This document shows, piece by piece, positions 44,630 through 53,219 of a stretch of DNA of 64,000 nucleotides; position 1 is the stretch's first letter; each line of letters starts with the position of its first letter. The notes under the pieces are model-generated. The model did not search any database, was not told where the DNA came from, and saw only the letters and a list, made by a program, of their open reading frames with translations. The DNA comes from Pirellulaceae bacterium. Its GTDB lineage: Bacteria; Planctomycetota; Planctomycetia; Pirellulales; Pirellulaceae. The translations under genes and the position numbers were made by a program. The stretch spans positions 62,001-126,000 of the forward strand of contig JAQWSU010000022.1 of assembly GCA_029243025.1 (NCBI GenBank). The letters run 5' to 3'.

Positions 44630-47137
44630 CTAGCGTCTTTTTTGCCGTTGCCGACGACGTTCTGCAACACTCTCTGCTCCGTTACCGTTTTCTTGTACTC
44701 CCTTGGTCAATTTGGAAAGCAGCGACGGTTTGTTGGGGGATAATGCTTCGCCAGGTTGCTTGGGTTTGGGTTTTGGTAGCAGTTTACGTTCAGCCAACGC
44801 CCAGGCACTCGAAGTGATGAAATAAATGCAGAGACCTGCGGGGACTCGGAAGAACATGAAGGCAAATAAGAACATCATGTATTTCATCATCTTTTGCTGC
44901 ATGGCTTGCTGTTCGTCCGTGGGCGGCGGCGTAAACATTTTTTGATGCATGATCATGAAAAAGACAGAAATCAACGGCAGGATGTTGAGATAGGGGCCGA
45001 GCCAGCCGTCGGGTGCGGCCAGCATGGCCGGTAGATAGGGTTCCCAAAACCAGAGCTGATCGGGACCGGCCAAGTTAGAACACCACGAAATGCCTGGAAT
45101 TAGCGGCGCTTGGCGCAATTCGATGTCAACGCTCAGGGCGCGATAAAGGCCGATGAAAATCGGTAGCTGAAAGAAAACCGGCAGACAACCGGCCAAAGGG
45201 TTGTAGTTGTTTTTGCGGAACAGCTCGCGTTGAGCGGCTGCCTTTTTCTCCATGTCATCCTTGTATTTCTCTGTAATCGCCTTCATTTCTGGGGCGAGCA
45301 TCTGCATTTTTTGAGCATTCATGACCTGCTGACGCCCAATGGGGAACATGCAGCCGCGGACGAGAACGGTCAGCAGAATGATCGCGATGCCATAATTGCC
45401 AGTAATCGAATAGAAGAAATGCAACACGGCCATCAATGGTTTGGCAACCAACGGGAACCAACCGTAGGTAATGAAATCTTGGAGATTGTAAAGCGCTAGA
45501 ATGTCACGCTGCTTCGGGCCAGCAAAGATCAAGAAATCCTGTTTGAAGCTTTGCCCCGGCGCGATCTCTTTTTCTCCGCTGATGAGGCGAAAAGAAACGT
45601 CGGTGCGATTGGCTCTTAGCTCATCAACTTCGTCTGCAACTGGTAACGCCAGAATGTAATCGAATAAGTACTGTTCGCGTTCTGCCTGTGCCTCGGCCGA
45701 CTGCTCTTCGGCGTCTGGCGCTTCTGCAATCAGGGCTGAGGCAAAGTACTGAGCATCAACTCCTGCGTATTGGACATCCATGGGGATACGCTTGTCGTCT
45801 TTATCAACGTCTGAAATCCGCAGGTAAGACTCTTCCTTAATGGATAGTTCACCGGCTTTTTGCCCGTCCTGATATTCCTCATAGGGTTCCAGAATCTTTG
45901 GGTTCGTGAACAATTGGTGCCCATCACCAAATGTCTTCACGGCCACGTCACGCACCCCGGCACCGCCGAAGCTTTTTGGATGAGTCTTGTAGGTGTACCA
46001 CCAGCCTTCCAAAGGAAGACCTGTTGGGCCATCCAATTGGTAGCCAACCTCAGCGGGGGTGTCACCCAGGTTCTTGATCTCAAAGTCAAAATCTAGGTGA
46101 TAAAGACGGCCCGTTTCTTGCATCGCTTCGTCTTGTGGGTTGCGCTTGGCCAAGCGAAAGCGTTTAATGACGAGTAGATCACTCTTGAGTTTGAGTTCTG
46201 GGAAACGATCGGCCGCAACGCGATACCGAAATTCCACGCCGGGCAGCTTCCCGTCGGAAATAGGAGTCATCTCCCAATTCTCAACGAGCATCGCTTCAAT
46301 CCCTTCGTGTCCTTTTTGGCCGCGAAGCTGCGTCATCTTTTCTGTCTTGGGAGAGAGTGTCAGCCGATACGACAAGGGATGAGCGGGATTTAATTCCGAG
46401 GGATAGAGCGGTTCCGGTCGAATCAGCTCCAAGGGACGGTGGACCAACTCGGCCGAATAAGTATGTTCTGCATTTCCTCGCTCAACCGTGATCTGGATCG
46501 TCTCGCCTGGCTTGGTCGAGCTGAGTACCAGAGCAATCTGCTTCGACTCGCCGATCTCCTTGTCGTCGATTTTCGTGATGATGTCGCCCACCTGGAGGCC
46601 GACCGGATCACCGGCGGTGGCTGGAATCGCCGTGGCTGCGGGGGTGCCAGCACCAACCACATTAATGCGGCTCGTCTTGTCTTCTGATGAGAAGGCAAAG
46701 TAGCCCAGGTAGCCCGATTTATCCTCGAGATCGCGGTACCTGGGCTCGTTCAACGCAATGGATTCAATCGCGGCACCCTGATTCGTGAACCAAACCAGCA
46801 TTTTGTAAGGGCTCTCAGGGTCAAGAGAGCCGAGAGCTATTCGTTGCGGGGGCACCTTGGCGGCTTCAGCGACGCCTGCTTTACCGTCCAGGCCGGCCTC
46901 ATTGAAACCTTCTTCGCCTGAGATTTCAGCTTCGTTGGCCTCTGCCGCGTCCGCTTTTTCGCCAGCATTGGCGACGGCCTCTGCCGCCTCCTTACCCCCG
47001 TCAGCATCCACCTCATCGGCTGCTTGCTGGACAGCCTCATTTGGATCGGGAGGATTGAGCCACGCATTGAGCGCCTGAAAGCCGATCAGCACCGAGGCTG
47101 AAAGCATCAAAAAACTTATGAATTTCTTATTGTCCAC
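44630..47137 (-). CDS. yidC: Membrane protein insertase YidC with an extra PDZ-like segment
   Basis: The 835-residue protein has one N-terminal membrane segment, an Ala/Glu-rich acidic linker (about 33-92), a periplasmic domain with a PDZ-like insertion (about 165-232; PVGLQVGDIITKIDDKEIG), and the C-terminal insertase core (about 555-790) with GIAIILLTVLVRGCMFPIG, including the conserved substrate-groove arginine, and PVFFQLPIFIGLYRAL. A basic tail ends the protein. YidC inserts proteins into the inner membrane alone or with Sec. E. coli YidC has 548 residues, so this one is much longer, largely through the acidic linker and the PDZ-like segment. mnmE follows downstream. Confidence 0.93.
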   Translation of the reverse strand: MDNKKFISFLMLSASVLIGFQALNAWLNPPDPNEAVQQAADEVDADGGKEAAEAVANAGEKADAAEANEAEISGEEGFNEAGLDGKAGVAEAAKVPPQRIALGSLDPESPYKMLVWFTNQGAAIESIALNEPRYRDLEDKSGYLGYFAFSSEDKTSRINVVGAGTPAATAIPATAGDPVGLQVGDIITKIDDKEIGESKQIALVLSSTKPGETIQITVERGNAEHTYSAELVHRPLELIRPEPLYPSELNPAHPLSYRLTLSPKTEKMTQLRGQKGHEGIEAMLVENWEMTPISDGKLPGVEFRYRVAADRFPELKLKSDLLVIKRFRLAKRNPQDEAMQETGRLYHLDFDFEIKNLGDTPAEVGYQLDGPTGLPLEGWWYTYKTHPKSFGGAGVRDVAVKTFGDGHQLFTNPKILEPYEEYQDGQKAGELSIKEESYLRISDVDKDDKRIPMDVQYAGVDAQYFASALIAEAPDAEEQSAEAQAEREQYLFDYILALPVADEVDELRANRTDVSFRLISGEKEIAPGQSFKQDFLIFAGPKQRDILALYNLQDFITYGWFPLVAKPLMAVLHFFYSITGNYGIAIILLTVLVRGCMFPIGRQQVMNAQKMQMLAPEMKAITEKYKDDMEKKAAAQRELFRKNNYNPLAGCLPVFFQLPIFIGLYRALSVDIELRQAPLIPGISWCSNLAGPDQLWFWEPYLPAMLAAPDGWLGPYLNILPLISVFFMIMHQKMFTPPPTDEQQAMQQKMMKYMMFLFAFMFFRVPAGLCIYFITSSAWALAERKLLPKPKPKQPGEALSPNKPSLLSKLTKGVQENGNGAESVAERRRQRQKRR

Positions 47138-47260
47138 TTCGATTTGCTCTCATCAATCTGGAAGCTAGGGAGTGCCTGTGACGCGGCCTTATCCTCTGTG
47201 GGAAGCCGCGAGATAGGACTGTCAGGTACCGCCAGCAGTTGGTGGGGCGACCCGGTCATC

Positions 47261-47288
47261 GATTGCCGAACGTTGATTGCCGAACGTT
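47261..47288. repeat. 14-bp tandem repeat upstream of yidC
   Basis: GATTGCCGAACGTT occurs twice in tandem (47261-47274 and 47275-47288), followed by GATT of a third partial copy. It lies about 125 bp upstream of the yidC start codon and 157 bp after the phosphoesterase stop codon read in the other direction, both on the minus strand. Confidence 0.85.
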
Positions 47289-47353
47289 GATTCGGCGACC
47301 ATTGGTGATTTAATTGCTCGAGGGAATCAGCATCGTCACCTTCGCGATCTGAT

Positions 47354-48103
47354 TCAGCGGCCCTCCTTCAGCCGATCACCCAAAAAGTTATCCAGTTCCG
47401 GTATCGCATAGATTTTTTCAATCGTTTTTTCAAGCATGTAAGGTACTCGACGGAAGGTAAGCTGACCTCCCTCCAATATGACATAGGAGGCTTGTGGGTT
47501 ACCATCCCGCGGTTGGCCGACGCTGCCCACATTGATCATCGCTTTTTGTTCGCCCAGGGTGAGCTGATCGCCGAAATCCGACGGTCGGTAGAATTTGTCG
47601 CCTTGAACAAACACGCCAGCAACGTGCGTGTGTCCTTGAAAGCAATATTGTTTGATCAGGCTGAAAATTCGTTGTAGTTTTCCCGGGTTGTGAACATCTT
47701 CCGGGAAGACATATTCCATCAGCGGGTTCCTGGCGGAACCATGGACAAACGTATGCTCGGCTTCGTGATGTTGACGAGGCAATTCGCAGAGAAAGGTCCA
47801 GCGGGCCAAATTTTCAGGGGTTTCGCCGCCGGCCTCCAAGGCCGACCGTGTCCAGAAAATGGCTCGCTCTGCACCGCTGCTAAACCCCTCGGGATCGAAA
47901 AGGGCAGCCTGATCGTGATTTCCCAGGATGCACATCTCCATCTGCATCACTTGGTCGATGCATTCACACGGGTTGGGACCGTAGCCAACGACGTCACCGA
48001 GGCAGTAGATCGAGCTGATGCCGGCGTCTTGGATGTCTTCCAGCACGGCGGTCAGGGCTTCGAGATTGCCGTGTATGTCGCTGATGATCGCCCGTTTTTG
48101 CAC
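47354..48103 (-). CDS. YfcE-type metallophosphoesterase
   Basis: The 249-residue protein has the calcineurin-like phosphoesterase motifs: [30 protein letters not shown], and GHTHVAG. This set binds two metal ions and hydrolyses phosphodiesters or phosphomonoesters. Residues such as [10 protein letters not shown] belong to the same family. Its substrate is unknown. A close paralogue is encoded 262 bp upstream on the same strand, so the pair likely arose by tandem duplication. The ATG at 48103 starts the first motif directly. Confidence 0.85.
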   Translation of the reverse strand: MQKRAIISDIHGNLEALTAVLEDIQDAGISSIYCLGDVVGYGPNPCECIDQVMQMEMCILGNHDQAALFDPEGFSSGAERAIFWTRSALEAGGETPENLARWTFLCELPRQHHEAEHTFVHGSARNPLMEYVFPEDVHNPGKLQRIFSLIKQYCFQGHTHVAGVFVQGDKFYRPSDFGDQLTLGEQKAMINVGSVGQPRDGNPQASYVILEGGQLTFRRVPYMLEKTIEKIYAIPELDNFLGDRLKEGR

Positions 48104-48364
48104 GCTTATCCTCGTACTATCGACGCTTCTCTACGGCTAATTTCGCTAGATCCGGGTTGGGAAACACTGGTTGTTCGATCTTGGCCCAGAGAATCAAGGC
48201 GGCTGACCGACTTCATGCCGTAGTTTGGTATCTGCGACGGAACCTCTATTTATACGCGAAAGCCGTTCGATGGCTATTCGCCTTCCGCTGGCCCACCTTG
48301 CTTTTGAGCCCCCGAGTACGCCATTTTTGGCTGCGAATCTGTGATCGACCTTTTTCGCCTCTAC

Positions 48365-49126
48365 TCAGCGACCCTCGCGAAGTCGGTCCCCGAGCATGTT
48401 GTCGAGGTCGGACTCTCGATAGATTTTTGCAATCGTTTCTTCTACGGGATACTCGATTCGGCGAAATGTGATTGATTCATCCGTCAGGATCGCGTAACAG
48501 GCACGCGGATCACCATCTCGTGGTTGTCCGACACTCCCAACGTTCACCATCATTTTATCGCCCGTCAGACGATACTCGAAGTCGAACTCTTCAGGACTCA
48601 AAAAATCGCCGCTGATGTTGAACACGCCTGGAATATGGGTGTGTCCTTGGAAGCAATACAGCTGAATGCGTTCGAACAGGATTTGCATTTTTCGCTGATT
48701 ATAGACGTCTTCAGGGAACACGTATTCGTTCGTGGGTTCGCGGGGTGACCCGTGCACGAACAATCGGAGTCCCTCGTCGCGTGTACGGGGTAATTCGCCC
48801 AGGAAATCCCAGCGGCCGTTGACGCGGCTAGGCGAGTCACCGGCTTCCAACTGCTCTCGGGTCCAATAGACCGCCCGCAAGGCGACGGGATTGAAGCCAT
48901 CCGGATCGAACATGGCCGCCTGATCATGGTTTCCGAGGATGCAAACCTGGAATTTCATGGCGTGGTCGAGGCATTCTCTTGGGTTTGGCCCATAGCCGAT
49001 CATATCGCCCAGGCAGTAGATCTCGGTGATGCCTTGCATCGATATGTCGTCAAGGACAGCGCGCAACGCCTCAAGGTTGCTGTGCACATCACTGACGAGC
49101 GCAAGCTTCACTTTCACGGACCTCAT
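48365..49126 (-). CDS. YfcE-type metallophosphoesterase, paralogue
   Basis: The 253-residue protein is closely related to the one at 47354-48103: [51 protein letters not shown] and GHTHIPG. The order and spacing of the motifs are the same in both proteins, and a shared tail, LDNXLGDRLXEGR (X marks differing residues), ends both. The ATG at 49126 is used; an in-frame extension up to 49222 is unlike the paralogue, and a GTG two codons before LALVSD is possible. The active-site set is complete, so both copies look functional. Substrate unknown. Confidence 0.82.
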   Translation of the reverse strand: MRSVKVKLALVSDVHSNLEALRAVLDDISMQGITEIYCLGDMIGYGPNPRECLDHAMKFQVCILGNHDQAAMFDPDGFNPVALRAVYWTREQLEAGDSPSRVNGRWDFLGELPRTRDEGLRLFVHGSPREPTNEYVFPEDVYNQRKMQILFERIQLYCFQGHTHIPGVFNISGDFLSPEEFDFEYRLTGDKMMVNVGSVGQPRDGDPRACYAILTDESITFRRIEYPVEETIAKIYRESDLDNMLGDRLREGR

Positions 49127-49451
49127 AGAACCCAGGGAAACAAAATTGGCATCCAGAGGCTTGAACGCCAGCGGATGCCTATTCCATCTCCGCAGTCTAG
49201 GTTTCTGTGAACCTAAGGTCAAGAGTCGTAAGCTCTTGCTGGCTGCGAATCAAGCCGCTGGCCAAGCTCACACGGCCCCAATTTGCCTCCAGATCGCAGC
49301 GATCTTCCGCGGCGGCGAATCGCCTGCCTGCCGAAATTCGCGGGTGGCTTCTGCCGCAACTCACGCATCCGTCTGCACTTCCATCATGATGTTGTGCAGG
49401 TTTCCGCAGTGGCGACGGGAGGCAGCCCAGGAATTCCCGTTTTCAGCCCAA

Positions 49452-50486
49452 TTATTCCGGCGGGGATTCCGGCGGGGCGGCGAGCTCGGTGGGGCGACTG
49501 GACCAATAGCGAGCGAGAATCGTGCCGGTGAACATGCAACCGAAGGTGTAGATCGCGACCGGAATCAGAACGGGTGATTCTTTGCCGAAGATCTCCATCG
49601 CCAACGTCACGCCGAGTCCGGCGTTTTGCATGCCAATTTCGAGTGTCAGCGCCCGTCCCATCGAGCTGGGCAGGCGAAAAAGCCGAGCTCCTACTTGTCC
49701 GACGCCGTACCCACCCAGATTGAGAGTCAAGATCGCCATTAACAGCGAAGCGTCGATCGATGTGACCCGCTCGCGGTTTGCTGACACCACGACGGCAATG
49801 ATCCATAAAATCGTAAGATTTGCCACGATCTTGCCGATCGGCTGTGCCCAATCGCGGACGCGGCGATTGAAAAAATCAAATAGCAAGCCGACCAAGAAGC
49901 CCCCGATCACTGGGCCAACCACCATCCAGCAAAGTTTGACAACGATCCCTTCCACCGGTACTTCGAACGACTCACTCATCCCCAGCTTGAGTGCGATCGG
50001 AACACAGATGGGGGATAGGAGCGTGGCGGTTGTCGTCAGGCAAAGCGAATAGCTCACATTGCCTCGGGCAATCATGGTGAGCACGTTGGATGCCATGGCT
50101 CCGGGCACACAGCCCGCCATCATGATGCCAAGTTTCCAAGCGTCGCTCAGTGGAAAGCTGTTGGCAATCAAATAGGCGATCAGCGGCATCGAAAGGTATT
50201 GAAGCGTTGTTCCGCAGAGCACGAGGGGCCAGCGACGAAAGACTTCCTGTACTTCATTGACGTGAAGAAGCCAGCCGATTGCGAACATCGTGACGGCAAA
50301 GCCGTATGGCACCCAATCGGCCGTGTCCACAAACGGATCGAATTCAAGCCGCGTGGGCCACCCAAAGGCGATTCCCGAGGCAATACAGAGCCAGATAAGC
50401 AGAAAGCGTTCTACGACAGCAGCCGTTTTTTGAAGTCCGGTGAGCAACATGCCGGACAATTTAGCATACCAACGATCACTCGGCAT
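49452..50486 (-). CDS. Bile acid:sodium symporter (BASS) family transporter
   Basis: The 344-residue protein has about nine to ten hydrophobic segments and the BASS motifs: GIMMAGCVPGAMASNVLTM in the middle and EIGMQNAGLGVTLAMEIFG near the C-terminus, which form the crossed helix substrate and sodium site. Family members import organic anions such as bile acids, pyruvate or pantoate with sodium. The substrate here is open. The ATG at 50486 is kept; one at 50450 is also in frame and would remove 12 residues. It is flanked upstream by the lamin-tail protein and downstream by the phosphoesterase pair, all on the minus strand. Confidence 0.9.
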   Translation of the reverse strand: MPSDRWYAKLSGMLLTGLQKTAAVVERFLLIWLCIASGIAFGWPTRLEFDPFVDTADWVPYGFAVTMFAIGWLLHVNEVQEVFRRWPLVLCGTTLQYLSMPLIAYLIANSFPLSDAWKLGIMMAGCVPGAMASNVLTMIARGNVSYSLCLTTTATLLSPICVPIALKLGMSESFEVPVEGIVVKLCWMVVGPVIGGFLVGLLFDFFNRRVRDWAQPIGKIVANLTILWIIAVVVSANRERVTSIDASLLMAILTLNLGGYGVGQVGARLFRLPSSMGRALTLEIGMQNAGLGVTLAMEIFGKESPVLIPVAIYTFGCMFTGTILARYWSSRPTELAAPPESPPE

Positions 50487-50548
50487 ACGCCGAATCGAAG
50501 GGGCGATCTGGCCCGATGGGGTCTTGGTGTCTGTTTAATTCCGGTAGC

Positions 50549-52570
50549 CTAGTTTTCAACTCGTCGTCGCTTCTCATCCTCGTCGTCAACATCCAAGTCA
50601 CCGTGAGTCAGACTGTTGGCCTGAGCAGGACCTGCAGTTTGATAGCCTCCTTCACGAAAGGCAGCCACGAGGTCACCCGAGTCGAACTCGCCGTCGCAAT
50701 TCCAGTCGCCCGATGCCCAGCCCGAATTACGCACGACACGGTCTTCGTATTCGCCCGCACGGAACACCGTAACTAGATCACCAGAATCAAAGACCCCGTC
50801 GAGATTCGCATCGCCGAGTACCGTATTGAGAATGTCGTGGATCAAAAAGTCGACATCCTGCCCGTTGACGGTACCGTCTCGGTTCAGATCATAGCTGGGA
50901 TTCTGCCCGAAGTGGGCGACGGCGCAGAGCAAATCGATGTCAGCCGCATTGATCACGCCGTTGCCGTCGATGTCACCTGACAGGCCGCTTGTGCCGGGAC
51001 TCGGCCGAGCTGCTGTCCAGCTCTTTGCGTCATCCCCGTATCCCAACAGGTTGTGGCGAGTCAGCGATTGCCCGCCACCGTCCGCCTCCGTGGGCCATGC
51101 TCCCGCGTTCTGATAGGTCACTCGGTCGACCAGGACAAATCCTAGTCCTAGTTGCTCGATGTCTTCGGGCCGGGCAAGATTAATCACTTCGCTTTGATCA
51201 TCCAGTTGATCGGCGTTTGGATCATCCCGGTCCGAGTAGGCACCGATCAGGCGAATGCCATTCAAGATGTCGTAATGATTGAGAAAGGCCTGAGCACGAG
51301 CCGGATCGTTTGCTGGGTCGAAGCCCACAATCACGATCGTATCGTTGGCACCGATCACTGTTCCAGCGGGAAGCGTGTAATCGACGGCGGCGCTTAACTG
51401 CCAGTAGCTTAGATCCACTGGGAAGTTGCCTTGATTGAGAATTTCGATGAATTCCAGATCGTCTTCCGAAAGAATTGATCCGACCGGGGGCGCCGCAGGA
51501 TGGTAATTCACTTCACTGACGATGATGGGTAAATAGCTAATCTCAGGAATGGAAATGTCGGAAATCAACGGGCCCGAATTGGGGTCTTCAAAAGTGAGCT
51601 CATCCATGGGGAACAGTTCACCTTCCCCGTTTCCCCAACGTCCAAGCGACACGCCATTTTGTGTTGCGTAAAAACTTACAGCGTCCACAAAGCGCATGGG
51701 TTTGCCGTTGGACGCGGCCTCGAGCAGAAATGCGTTGTCTGTTTCTTGTCCGCGGAAACTGAAGCTGAGTTGATTTTCATCAAAGACTCGATAGTCGTTA
51801 CCTCCGATGACACTTTGAGAGCCTTCGATCTTGAACCGGTAAAGATTGGCTGCTGAATCGCTAATGAACCAATTCGTCATGTCGATCGGTGTGTCAGTGC
51901 GATTGTAGAGTTCGATCGTATCGATCTGCGGCAAGTCGGTGTGCGTCAAGATTTCGTTGATCACCACTTCCCGAGTCATCCCCCTACCGTCGGCACCCGG
52001 GCTGCCGCCAAACTCAGAGCTGGCATGCCAGCTCTTTGGATCTTTCGCATCCGCTAGCACGTCGATCATTTCCAGCGAGCTTCCCATGCCGTCGGCCCGC
52101 GTTGGCCACTCGCCCGTATCGTAATAGGTGAAACTTTGGAGGATCGAACCTGATGGACCCCGCAATTGCAGCGATTCCCCGCTGTTTCGCAGGCTGCCCT
52201 TGAACTCACCCTGCTTGCCGCCGTCGCCGTCGTTCCCGATCGCTACTCGAGGTTGGAAGCCGTACCGCGATCGAAAATCCTTCAGATCTTTTGTGGCGAC
52301 AATTCGTTCCCCAGCGCCTAAGAACTGCTGAGAGAATTGAAAGAGAACGCCTCCCTCAACTCGGTAGTTTCGTAGGTTGAGTTGAGCGTCACCCACATTC
52401 ATCAGTTCGATGAACTCAAAGTCATCCGCAGCACTGTCTCGCTCACCATAAGCCGGCATCGCATCGTGGGGGTTGTAGTTGAATTCTACAATTTGCAAAT
52501 CTCCGGCCAACAGTTCCCGGCGTTCGAGAGATTCGACTTGCAGCTTTCGTTTTGATTGCCTTGGTTTCAT
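50549..52570 (-). CDS. Secreted lamin-tail-domain protein with dockerin-like C-terminus
   Basis: The 673-residue protein begins KPRQSKRKLQVESLERRELLAG, a basic segment with the planctomycete LExRxLLA export motif. Three lamin-tail-like beta domains follow, at about 25-165 (LQIVEFNYNPHD), 200-330 (REVVINEILTH) and 345-545 (PIIVSEVNYHPA). The last 120 residues carry dockerin-like calcium loops (DIDGNGVINAAD, DLNRDGTVNGQD, DANLDGVFDSGD, DWNCDGEFDSGD), nearly the same as in the FG-GAP protein at 11720-14404. Probably a surface or secreted calcium protein; no enzyme domain is seen. The ATG at 52570 starts the basic segment; a GTG five codons upstream is in frame. Confidence 0.85.
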   Translation of the reverse strand: MKPRQSKRKLQVESLERRELLAGDLQIVEFNYNPHDAMPAYGERDSAADDFEFIELMNVGDAQLNLRNYRVEGGVLFQFSQQFLGAGERIVATKDLKDFRSRYGFQPRVAIGNDGDGGKQGEFKGSLRNSGESLQLRGPSGSILQSFTYYDTGEWPTRADGMGSSLEMIDVLADAKDPKSWHASSEFGGSPGADGRGMTREVVINEILTHTDLPQIDTIELYNRTDTPIDMTNWFISDSAANLYRFKIEGSQSVIGGNDYRVFDENQLSFSFRGQETDNAFLLEAASNGKPMRFVDAVSFYATQNGVSLGRWGNGEGELFPMDELTFEDPNSGPLISDISIPEISYLPIIVSEVNYHPAAPPVGSILSEDDLEFIEILNQGNFPVDLSYWQLSAAVDYTLPAGTVIGANDTIVIVGFDPANDPARAQAFLNHYDILNGIRLIGAYSDRDDPNADQLDDQSEVINLARPEDIEQLGLGFVLVDRVTYQNAGAWPTEADGGGQSLTRHNLLGYGDDAKSWTAARPSPGTSGLSGDIDGNGVINAADIDLLCAVAHFGQNPSYDLNRDGTVNGQDVDFLIHDILNTVLGDANLDGVFDSGDLVTVFRAGEYEDRVVRNSGWASGDWNCDGEFDSGDLVAAFREGGYQTAGPAQANSLTHGDLDVDDEDEKRRRVEN

Positions 52571-53219
52571 GAAAGATATCTGCACTCAAATTACCCCGAG
52601 AGTGCCAACAGAAACGGACCGCTAGTCGTCCTCTTCCTGTTCGCGAAAAAGAATCTTGACGTCGCCAAACGCCAACCTTGAATGTACACGGAATTCCTAG
52701 CGAGTGGCAGCAAAACGTTGCTAGCTGCCTCTCAAAAGTGCGAAATGGTTGGATTCCGGAGAGCTACCGCGTCATCCGGCGTTAATCACCGCCACTTATT
52801 TTTAACGTCTGCTCGAAACCGTGCCTTCTGTTGGGGGCCATTTTTCGCTTGGCCGTTTTAACTTGATTTCTTTCGAGGTCCGTTGCGTCGCCAAAAAAGC
52901 GTCCCGATGTTGGGCGAAAGCAGTGATTGCAAACCGTTGTAATTGCCCTTGTAGGGCCATCATTGCTACCAATGCTTTCGCCTCCAATCTTGCCGAGACT
53001 CGCTAGGCTCACCGTGATTTGGTGGGACTGTTGCGAATACAACGAATTTAGCGGTCATTCCAGCCGATAATTGACAGTGCGATGTTGTTGAATGGGTATC
53101 CAAATTTTTTCCGTTTAGAACACTCAACATGACTTGTTGCCTCGCGAGGGATTGGCGTTTTCCTAGGGCGTCGATTCCTGTACAACTCGACCCTTCTCTG
53201 TACACACAGCCGGATAGAT
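52571..53219. other. Divergent intergenic region upstream of the fusion gene
   Basis: About 650 bp with no acceptable coding frame. Close to the downstream gene it contains a perfect 10-bp palindrome, CCTCGCGAGG (53140-53149), and two copies of CTGTACA (53178-53184 and 53198-53204). The rest shows nothing that I can interpret. Confidence 0.45.
53178..53204. promoter_or_regulatory. Paired CTGTACA sites before the dehydrogenase-ketosynthase gene
   Basis: CTGTACA occurs at 53178-53184 and at 53198-53204, exactly 20 bp apart or about two turns of the helix, so a regulator could bind both from one side. Each contains the palindrome TGTACA. The second copy ends 15 bp before the first possible ATG, which suits a repressor site. 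Confidence 0.4.
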
